A DNA stretch of 64,000 bases from positions 11,240,491-11,304,490 of the forward strand of contig NC_051092.1 in NCBI RefSeq assembly GCF_901709675.1. Direction: 5' to 3'. The position numbers were made by a program, and so were the translations under genes. The notes under the pieces are model-generated. The model was not told where the DNA came from, did no database searches, and saw only the letters and a program-made list of their open reading frames with translations. Origin of the DNA: Syngnathus acus. Its lineage: Eukaryota; Chordata; Actinopteri; Syngnathiformes; Syngnathidae. Positions 48,501 to 64,000 of the stretch are shown in pieces. Numbering within the stretch: the stretch's first letter is position 1; the number at the start of each line of letters is the position of its first letter.

Positions 48501-49796
48501 GGACTGTGGCATTTATTTGGATTCTTCACATACATAAAAACCACATGTCCAAAAATATTCAGATTTACAAAAAAAAAAAAACCAGACCAATGAAGTCCAC
48601 AAGAAAAATATAATACAAAAGAAACTCATTCGGCAATGCTGAGGGTGATGAACAAAACCTGCTTTTATACAGACTTGGGTTGGCATATTACACAAATGAT
48701 GAACATAACATGCATGCAGGGGAAGCTTCTTGTCCACATTCTGCTTGGAGGGTGCAGAAGCACGAGGAGTGAATCAAACCTATGTACATCTTTGCTACAA
48801 AGGTAGAGTCAAAAAGTGAACGTACTTCTGTTTTGTGGCTGCAATTTAACTTAATCCAATAAATGCAAACTACATAACTGAGCCTTGTAGTGTTTTAAAA
48901 CAAGATGGAGTGGCTACAGCAGTAATGGGGCTCCAAAACAACCAACACAGTTAATCTCAGGAACATATTCCTCCCCTCAAAAATGCACTCCGCTCAATCA
49001 AGGTATTTGGAACAACAATTTAAGATTCAGCGCTTGAAATTTTAAAGCTGAAGTTAACAACGTTAGCAAGCTATGAGGCTTTGAGATTAAAAGGGGAGAA
49101 AGTTGACCTCCCAAATATTAAGGGCTGCGAACCAAACCTTAAGAGCAAATGGAAAACAAAATGGTTCATTTCCATTCATTTGAAGGTGCTGTTGTAATGT
49201 ATGAGGCATTATGTTCAAATATACATTTTGAAGGGGCGCAAATGGGCCCACTATGTATGTTGTTTTATGTTCGGCCAAACTATGCATAGATACAGATGTA
49301 TGTATGTTGTGCTCACAACTGCCTGCCTTTAAAATTACAAGTCGTACAGTAAATGTCATTTTGCAGGGAAACCATGAAATAAAATGTGCTGGTTTATTTG
49401 TGTAATGGCAGTCATTAGGTAGTACTGATGCATTTGTGGTAGGAAGCCCGTCAGTTCTGGGACCAGTCCTCTAATCTCGATCCATGCTGGTCCCATATTT
49501 AAAGAATTTAAAAAGAGAGAGCGTGACAAAGAAGAGAGGCTGAGAGATCGAAAGAAAGAAAGCTTTTTTGTTAATAGTTTTGGCCTACATGTTTCCAGCT
49601 GAAAACAAAAAAGAAAACAAATATTCAAATCAGATGAATAAATACGCTTTAGGGTCAATAAAAATGAAACAAATGACAAAACCAACTCAAGACTGCCCAA
49701 GATGAAAGAGAAAATAAAAGAAAATATCAAATAAATAGTTGTTATGGGTCCCCTACTATGCATGTATGACGGACGTCTGGTTGTTGGGCCAGTGCA
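48501..49796 (-). other. Probable N4BP1 3'UTR
   Basis: This follows the N4BP1 stop on the minus strand. TTTATT at about 48512-48517 is a reverse-strand AATAAA. The sequence is AT-rich without recognised exons. The true cleavage site cannot be fixed by eye. Confidence 0.4.
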
Positions 49797-56552
<6,756 letters not shown>

Positions 56553-57678
56553 AGCCTCTCTCGGTGTTAGCGTCGCTTCGGACGAGCACGTCTCAATATT
56601 CCAACTTGTCGGGGTTGTTCAGACCTTTTGGCGTCTACATGGTATGCTCGGTATGTAATACACGGCGGCACAGCGAGGTTTATAACGTCTAATATAAAGA
56701 ACACCACGGTCGGGCTAGCTAAGAAATCGGAAGCACCGAATGACGTATGCGGAAAGTCCCACTTAATACGTCATCAAAGGCCGACAGTAACTGAAGCCCG
56801 TACTTTTTTTTTCAGATCGACCTTTTATTTTTTTCATTTTTTTTATTTTATTTATTTATTTTATTTTGCCTACAAAAACAAAATAAGAGATCCCCAATAC
56901 AAAAAAAAAAGACTAAAATGGGAAAAAGTAATAAATAAATAAATAAATAAATAAATAAATACACATTTCAGGGCAACTCCATCTTATATACAAAGAATAT
57001 ACAGCCAGAGCAAATATCTTACAGAGACAGCCTTTCAATAAATGAGGTCAGTTTTACAGCATTCTTGATGTTAATAAGCTTTAACGAATTGTCATAGGAT
57101 TTCAGATCGTTCTTCCTATGCAGAAAGTTTGGTCTTGTCTTAAAGAATCGACATTTGTGTATGTATTGTACACTATACAACAGCAACAAGTGAGTTGACA
57201 AATGTAAACAATTGCGCAAAAGTGGCTTCTGCCATACCGAATAATCTGCTATGGCTGACGGACTTATTATATTTGTCTGAACAAAATACTGTATGTAGAG
57301 TGTAAATATACAGTACTGCGTCAAAGACATGGGCACAGATGAGACTGTCAGGATGTAATATTCGTGTTGAATAATCAATTTGCGTGCAGTGCTTTTAATT
57401 GGAAATTGCCCCTGCAAACATGGCCGCCATCGAGCACGGCCGTTATCCGGCCCAATCAAACCACAACCCCAATCAAAACATCAAAAGCACCCGTTACTAT
57501 TGACGTCAGACTGACGTACTCTTCTATCCGGCCCAGTAAATGTTACAATATTACGTAATAATTGATATTCGACGTCATTAAGAACGTTGACGTTTATCAC
57601 CAACTGTCGTAACGAGGGGCAACGATTTACATTAGCAAATAATTACTTCAGCAGGTCTTGAAGCTCTTGTCCGGCGAA
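56553..57678. promoter_or_regulatory. N4BP1-DYNLRB divergent intergenic region
   Basis: About 1.1 kb between two head-to-head genes. Near N4BP1 lie TGACGTAT (56741-56748) and TACGTCA (56767-56773). Near DYNLRB lie a full CRE palindrome TGACGTCA (57501-57508), TTACGTAA (57551-57558), CGACGTCA (57570-57577) and two CCAAT boxes on the plus strand (about 57451 and 57471 regions). The centre is AT-rich with (AAAT)n at 56931-56961. Sites are seen; their function is inferred. Confidence 0.5.
57501..57508. promoter_or_regulatory. CRE palindrome TGACGTCA upstream of DYNLRB
   Basis: Exact CREB/ATF consensus, about 170 bases before the proposed DYNLRB start codon. Half-sites recur on both sides, which makes chance less likely but not excluded. 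Confidence 0.5.
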
Positions 57679-58412
57679 ATGGTCATTTTATTTATTTATT
57701 ATTTGTACTTAATTTAACTAATAATTAATTCAAACTTCGGATAGAACGTGCTTGAAGAATGTTAATTTAAAATTTCGACTCTCTTTTAATTTTTTTTTTA
57801 TTTCTCTTACAGGCTGAAGTTGAGGAAACGCTCCAGAGAATTGAAGCCAATGGGAGTGTAATGGGTGTGATAGTTGTCAATGCAGATGGTAAACACACAC
57901 GTGGACCTACACACGCACATGACCAGGGCATGTGTGGTAGGAAATGGACGGGTAGATGGATGAATATTGTGTATTTGTTTGAATTCCAAGGTCTTCCAAT
58001 CCGATCGACGTTTGAAAGCTCCAAGGCAAGCAAGTATGCGGATATCCTTCGCCGCCTCACCGCCATGGCCAGGAGCATGGTGAGAAATGTGGACCCTCAA
58101 GATGATCTCATCGTGATGCGCTTGAGCACTAAGAATCAAGAAGTTATGGTTGCGCAAGGTAAAACAGGTGGCAAAAGTACTCACCCTTTGTGTTTAAGAA
58201 GTACAGATACATGTGTTAAAAGACTGGTAAAAGAAGTACTGATTCAATTAGTAAAAGTAAAAATAGTACAAGCTCTGAAATATATTTATGAGCAGTATTC
58301 TGCATATGGGGCTTTGTATCCACTGTAAAGGCATTTTTTTGTGTTGCTTTCCTTTGCAGAGAACTCCTATCATCTTATTCTGGTCCAGAGATTAGAGCGA
58401 TCCCGTGTATGA
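57679..58412 (+). CDS. dynlrb2: Dynein light chain roadblock-type subunit
   Basis: Non-catalytic light chain of cytoplasmic and ciliary dynein complexes. Exons: ATG only at 57679-57681, then 57813-57888, 57991-58158 and 58360-58412 (TGA). The single-codon first exon is the known layout of this family; I chose this ATG because it is followed by GT and joins to AEVEETL, but the donor GTCATT is weak. The 99-residue product shows AEVEETLQRIEANG, VMGVIVVNADGLPIRSTF, VRNVDPQDDLIVMRLSTKN and EVMVAQENSYHLILVQRL, the roadblock/LC7 fold in order. It is more diverged than usual for DYNLRB1/2 and ends with an extra RLERSRV instead of NP(T/C)E. The DYNLRB2 symbol is favoured by chr16q-like linkage, not by residues alone. 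Confidence 0.85.
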
Positions 58413-58630
58413 ATGGCAGACTGAACTGGTCACATGGTGGGTTATATTTGTGACATGCTGAAATGATGTGCAGTGATAAAGAATGAGTGGAGGAGAAAAT
58501 CATCTCGCGTAGATAGGGATTTTTGTGTCCATATGATGTACGACTGCATCAGTTATTCCTTTCTTTGATCACCTATAGCTAAACCAGTGATAGTGGTAGG
58601 TAGAATAATGAACTGCTTAAATCGGTACAA

Positions 58631-58636
58631 AATAAA
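58631..58636 (+). terminator. Probable DYNLRB poly(A) signal
   Basis: AATAAA about 220 bases after the stop codon, the first canonical signal downstream. Confidence 0.55.
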
Positions 58637-59920
58637 CCAGAGTATCCATTTGCTTTTTGTGCCATTTTTCTGTTTGCCGATTGTCTTGTCGTGTTTTTTT
58701 ATGTGTTCTCCATGTCCTAAAATTCACTCAAGATGATCTTGCTCCACAATAATTTTGAGATTGAACATGAGTCAGGTTTGGTTCTTCCTTTAAAACATGA
58801 TGAACAATGACGATTCATGATTATTAGGGGGAGTGGGAGGCATTCAAGCTAACAAATAAAATAACAAAATAAACAGGCCATCATTTATGGTTCCTTTATG
58901 TTGTGCGTTGATGTCATCAGGAGATCCAAAAATAACTGCAACTGTGTAAATACAATAACGAAGCAACATTTTAATGCAAATTTCTATTTTCATGTACAGT
59001 ACAGCAATATGTCAATAAATAATTCACTGCAAATATACAGTCCCCCCCCCAATCGTCCCCCAACATACATTAGATAACAGCTGATTCAAACAAATAAGCA
59101 CGTTTCTATTGTTGACATTGTCCATCTGAGATAATAAAGTATTTCAAATTAAAAGGCAAATTATATGCTATACATGTTCGGTGATAACAGAAAGTTTGGA
59201 CAACAATGTTGACGCTAACTGGATGTTTCTTCAAGTTCTATCCGCATGTAAAGGTAGTATCTGTAAGTTGTGGTCATACAGTTGTCATGGCAACCAGCTC
59301 CCCAACAATTAATAAATTAATGCTATCACATCCTTCATTTTATTTATTTTTTCCTGACCAGCAGCATTTTTAAACACACCGTATGGCTTCTCTGTCTCTT
59401 TTTTTTTGTGTGAAATTAAATCACAAAAATTCATCTATCACAAGTACCATTGTAAAATCTATGAAGCCCCCCCCAAAAACGTTCATCGATACTTGTCTCC
59501 TGTTTTGGAAGAATGTTTTTCTGCCAGTGTTTCATGTTTAAGTGCATCCCATTTATGTTTTAAGGCCCAAAGTGTGCTTTGACCATTCAGCCTGGTCATG
59601 TGTATTGAAAATATTTGTTTTACCCAAACGATTTCCAACCACTGTTCCGTGAGATTATCAAGTGTGGTACGGGAAATTATCTAATTTCACTTAATTGTGC
59701 CCAAGATTATTTATTCACTTGGAATCCAGTAATTCCCTGCTTTTTTGAGGTTCTGTATTTGTCAAATCCCTTATCTGTGTTTTTTTGCTAGAAAATTGAC
59801 TGATAGCGTTTTTTTGTTTCCTATGCTCCACATGATGGTGAAAAAGGCATGTGTAAATAGGAATTGATCAGAGGAAATTTGAAAAAGTGCTCAGAAAATG
59901 GATGGATGGGTTTTGGGAGG
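58637..59920. other. DYNLRB-GSE1 gap: no gene seen
   Basis: AT-rich sequence, tail-to-tail region between a plus and a minus gene. It includes T- and C-runs (59041-59050). The GSE1 3'UTR must lie in the part nearest 60722 but its end is not identified. Confidence 0.4.
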
Positions 59921-60289
59921 CGGCTCGGTGGCGCACTGGGTAGCACGTCCGCCTCACAGTTAGGAGGGTGCGGGTTCGATTCCACCTCCGGCCCTCCCTG
60001 TGTGGAGTTTGCATGTTCTCCCCGGGCCCGCGTGGGTTTTCTCCGGGCACTCCGGTTTCCTCCCACATCCCAAAAACATGCTTGATAGGCCGATTGAAGA
60101 CTCCAAATTGTCCCTAGGTGTGAGTGCGAGTGCGGATGGTTGTTTGTCTCTGTGTGCCCTGCGATTGGCTGGCAACCGGTTCAGGGTGTCCCCCGCCTAC
60201 TGCCCGATGACCGCTGAGATAGGCTCCAGCACACCCGCGACCCCCGTGGGGACTAAGCGGTTCAGAAAATGGATGGATGGATGGATGGA
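59921..60289 (+). mobile_element. Full-length tRNA-derived SINE with L2-like tail
   Basis: Starts with a tRNA-related head: A box TGGCGCACTGGGTAGCACG and B box GGTTCGATTCC. It is followed by a conserved body (GTTTGCATGTTCTCCCCGGG ... TTCCTCCCACATCCC ... CTGCGATTGGCTGGC) and the tail GGGGACTAAGCGG TTCAGAAAATGG then (GGAT)n. The direct repeat TTTTGGGAGG at 59911-59920 and 60290-60299 is a 10-bp target duplication. It appears to have landed in an older GGAT tail (59899-59909). This is the master copy for the fragments at 1531, 5278, 8888 and 14124. Confidence 0.9.
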
Positions 60290-60722
60290 TTTTGGGAGGT
60301 AATTTGTACGCGATGCTACATTGGAGAGGGACTACGATTAGCCTGGGTCTCTAATGAAAATGTAAAATGAACTGCAAATAACGGGATTATGTAATGTATC
60401 TTTGCTGTTTTTTATACGCTGAAGACGTATAGTGACAGGCAGAACAATTAAAGGCCCTTCCACTAGATGGCAGAAGGTACAATTAACGTGCCTCACGTTT
60501 TTGTTTGGTGGTGTGTTGTGACATTTTGTTTTAAATATAAAATATGTGCCTTGGCTTAATAAAGGTTCAGGAGCACTGGGTTAGATACATGGAGAGGGTG
60601 CAAACTCTTCAGATCTGGTTATGACTTTGACCCACCTCCAATCTTTTGGGTAGCTGGAGTAAAAAGGATTGACTTTAAGTGCAAAGCCAGTAAGTAGTCT
60701 TTGGAGACATAGAGTCCCGAGG

Positions 60723-63700
60723 TCACCTGGGTGCATGGGCGTTGCCCCAATGTATGCTGGGTAGCGTCAGACACCTCCTGAAGTGCTCCAGCTGGGCGTG
60801 GAGCTTGTCACGCTCCTCCCGCACCCGCTGTCTCTGGCTCACCAGCTCCTGGAGAAAACATGTTTTGAAAAACAAGAGCATTTAACAGTCAACTAAACAA
60901 GGAGGACGACTAATAACTAAATATATATTTATTTCGAATAGTCGGCTATTCGAAAAGCTGTGTCAGCCTATTTTTTATTTTGACTCGAGAGCACAAAATA
61001 GAGATACGAAAATAGCATGATGCTTTTTTTTGCGACTCTAGTTGAAGTTTGTGACACTAAACAAAAAAACAGTACTCTACACAATATTTAAAACAAACAC
61101 ATAAATACATTAGAAAAATCCACATCATTATAGTAAACATAACAGAGCAATGGCTATTTAAGAGAAATATATTCTTTATCCTCTGCAATTTTCTTTCATT
61201 TGGATGGAGAAATATGATTTGACACACAAATGTTTTGAGTTGAGAGCGAGGTCATGGAACTCTAATTAGCAATTATTTGTATGTATCTTGGAGTGATTTT
61301 ATGTGTTTTTGTACTCTATCACAAATCATTTTTGTTCATCGCTGATGTGGGACCTGAAAGCAAAAATGAACCAGATGAGACACTATAATCATAGCATACC
61401 AGCTTATTCTCATTACTTTTAATAATAGTAGATGATAGTCAGTACCACTTCTAGTGTACTCTTGTTGATTATGTTACCTATTAAGATTAAAAAAAAAGTT
61501 GCCAGGCTGACAATAGGTTTGTGTCGACAACTCTACCAGAACTGCAATGTAGGCATTAATGAGAGTATTTATTGATTAATAATTAAACAATAACATTATT
61601 ATTGGCAAAAACAGAAGACCCCCCAAATGTGATTTTGCTTAAGCATGGAAAATGATGGACTGAAGCAAAGAAAAGAGTGTGGGTGCCTACCGCCATGGTG
61701 AGAGAGAGTTGCTCCGCTGTTCTGCTAAGATTGTAGTTCTGCGCTTCCAATCTTTTGCACTGACTGTGAAGAACCTGCCTCTCAACACTCCGTTCTGTGA
61801 GGAAAAAGCTCGTTTTACCCAGAAAATCCAACAATCACCTTAGATGTAGCAGATTTAAGAGTGGAAAAATAAGAAACTCAAATTTTTCCACATTTGAGCT
61901 GCTCTCAAATATGTATACAATTTGGATCACATTCCGATGAAACTTGACTTTTCAGTTCATTTATGTTCGGAATAATGTAATTCCCATTATATACAATAAT
62001 ATACAAGAAAGAAACAAATGTATATGTATGTATATTTGACATTTGTTTCTTTCTACCGAGGGGCATTGCGAACAGTGAACCCACCTTCCACATACTCCTG
62101 ATAGGCCTCAAAAATTGCTCCAATGCCCTTCCACTTCCTTGGGGGTTCCTCATCATCCTCCTCATCATCATCCCCAGATGAGTCTTCACCCTCATCTACG
62201 TCCGCGTTGGTCAGTTGCTTCCCATGACTGTCTTGATGGGAATGGGTGCCATGGCCGTTGGCGCGCTGGGCGGCGTGGTTCGGATGAAGCGTTTTCTGCG
62301 GGGAGGGGTCGCGAGGCAGCGAGCTTTCAGCCTTGGTCAGCTTTGAGACCCCTGGTGAGGAGAGAGTGGCTTTCACTGTCAGGCTTCCAACAAGAGAACA
62401 TTGAGCAAAGTTGCTCCGCCCACTACCTTGAAAGCATCTGAGGGCCAAAATCAACAACTGTCTTATTATTCCTGCATTAAAATTGTAATACTAATACTGA
62501 AATAATCCCAATCATAATGATCCAAATCCCAATCAGTGTACGTTTCAAACTATAACATAGCCAGATTAGTTTGTTGTCTACTTGATCTAGTTGTCTACTT
62601 TAAAAAAGTATCTAGATCTAGATGATTTTATTTCATGTAACCAATTGATGAAAGAAAATAGACAAAAAAAAATAAAAATCAGTGTAGCGTAAACATTTGT
62701 GTTTCACTTGTAGTAGTAGTGGTTGTGTGTACAACCTTTGTGCTGTGTGGACTGTAGCACAGCCTGGTGGAAATGCTGAGCAAAGGCATTGGTTGTGAAC
62801 TTCTCCCGGGGCTGGACACGACCATTCACCACCACACCGGGCTCTTTTTTCAGAGGAGGTACTAAGTGGCCGTTGTGGACCAGCTGCAGCTTCTTGTTGG
62901 GCCGTGGCGCCTCTGCGAATGCCGCTTTGTCATGGTGGGGCGCCAAGGGTGGAGGCGGCTGCCTGACAGTGTCGTTGTGGGGGACATGTCTGGCTCTGTG
63001 TGAATATAGAGGGGAGGGGCTTGGCGAGTCTGGATAAAGATGTCCGTTTGACTGACAGGAAGGTTTAGCTGATGATGACTCCCCTGCGAACACAAGTTCA
63101 AATATTTTAGATATGCAAAAGAATTCTGACTGGAAATATAGAACAGGTTTATCATTTTTTAACGTCTTCCCGGTAGATATAAATCTTATCAGCATATCTT
63201 ACAGACATTGCCAATTAATGGGTATAGGAGAGGATGAGAAGGATGATAAACATTATCTTAGACAGCATTTACTGGTTCCTGAGATTATATTGGGTTTAAC
63301 TCCTGTTCCTCATTAATATTTTTATCGTCTGATATAATCGACCAGGCGGTTAATCCGACCCCACGGAATAATCGGTCAGGATAATTTTTTATAATCTTTT
63401 ACAATTTGACAATTGTATTTGCTGACAATGTTATAAAGCGGGCAATCGGACTTAAAATATTCCTGTATTGTCAATATTTGTGTACTGTGGAATTTTTAAA
63501 GTGAGTGCACATCCCTCATACTGTGGAGGGTCTCACCGATTGAGGAGGTGGCAGCAGGGGGGCTGCTGCTACATGGAGATACAGAGTTGTATCGGAGCGT
63601 ATCCAGCGTCACAATCTTCTTCTCGATGGCCTTCAGCAGCTCCTCAGTCTTCTCTTTGTCTAACGTGCAACACATTTCAGTTCAGTGAAACGGCGCAAAA

Positions 63701-64000
63701 CACATCCCATCATGGTCTCTTATTGACTGTCTATTTTTGTCATGTTATAATGGTTGATTCTGAACTGCTCCAGATGATATTTTTATTTTATTTTAATTAC
63801 AGTCCTTCACATAACATGGGTTCATGCATACTCCATGCATAAAGTCGATGCTTTGCTCAAACCTCTTCGTTGCTGAGCATTGACGTGGGAGAGCTTAAAG
63901 GCGCGCAGAAAGTCCTTCTTCTCCTGCAGCTCGGGGGCACTGTCCATCTGCTCGGCGGTGTACGTGGTGCTCAGTGCGGCGGCCGGCAAAGGAGGAGACT
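60723..64000 (-). CDS. gse1: GSE1 coiled-coil protein, C-terminal part
   Basis: Nuclear protein associated with the HDAC/LSD1-CoREST (BHC) repressor complex. The window has the last six coding exons on the minus strand: 64000-63863 (continues out of the window), 63659-63537, 63083-62736, 62351-62085, 61794-61691 and 60848-60723 (stop TGA 60725-60723). They join in phase to 367 residues. Recognisable parts: [23 protein letters not shown], then [28 protein letters not shown], an acidic run ([16 protein letters not shown]) before [16 protein letters not shown], and a coiled coil [20 protein letters not shown] ... [20 protein letters not shown] ending [13 protein letters not shown]. The C-terminal tail is shorter than the mammalian one. 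The symbol rests on these motifs, which I recall as GSE1-specific. Introns show no further genes. Confidence 0.9.

Overview
The window is vertebrate nuclear DNA, almost certainly from a ray-finned (teleost) fish. All genes are split by GT-AG introns. The repeats are typical of fish: a Tc1-type transposon, a tRNA-derived SINE with an L2-like (GGAT)n tail, several MITE families and long (CA)n, (TA)n and (GGAT)n tracts. The exact species cannot be read from the sequence. All exon calls come from reading translated segments against remembered vertebrate families plus splice-site phase; no alignment was run.

Layout, left to right: a fragment of a GC-box-type MITE (1-183); an interleukin-34 gene on the + strand (coding exons 1764-9400, first exon not found); an intergenic stretch holding a nearly intact but dead Tc1 element (11147-12639), a perfect-TIR MITE (13213-13386) and a SINE tail inside a (TA)n tract; the complete 17-coding-exon peroxisomal Lon protease gene LONP2 (+, 15238-27801, ending in the SKL peroxisomal signal); and a repeat-rich gap of about 8 kb. 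The gap contains a five-copy tandem array with an exact 356-bp period, a large inverted-repeat complex and a probable LTR fragment. After it come the E3 ubiquitin ligase SIAH1 (-, coding 36435-39372, with a 5'UTR exon near 44.1-44.3 kb), a quiet intergenic region of about 5 kb, and N4BP1 (-, 12 coding exons, 49797-56552). About 1.1 kb from N4BP1, head to head, lies a dynein light chain roadblock gene (+, about 57679-58412), followed by the last six coding exons of GSE1 (-, 60723-64000, 5' part outside the window).

The LONP2-SIAH1-N4BP1 order is the one known in other vertebrates (human 16q12). IL34, DYNLRB2 and GSE1 sit elsewhere on human 16q, so their linkage here is a fish-specific arrangement. 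The genes do not form one pathway: IL34 is a secreted CSF1R ligand, LONP2 does peroxisomal protein quality control, SIAH1 and N4BP1 both act in ubiquitin-linked regulation, DYNLRB is a motor subunit and GSE1 a chromatin co-repressor component.

The most unusual items are the 356-bp satellite with internal dyads and a repeated DR1 nuclear-receptor-like motif, the nested inverted repeats just beside it, a GC-AG intron and a duplicated 5' splice site in N4BP1, and a 69-bp stop-free intron in LONP2. I saw no evidence of a wholly new gene system.
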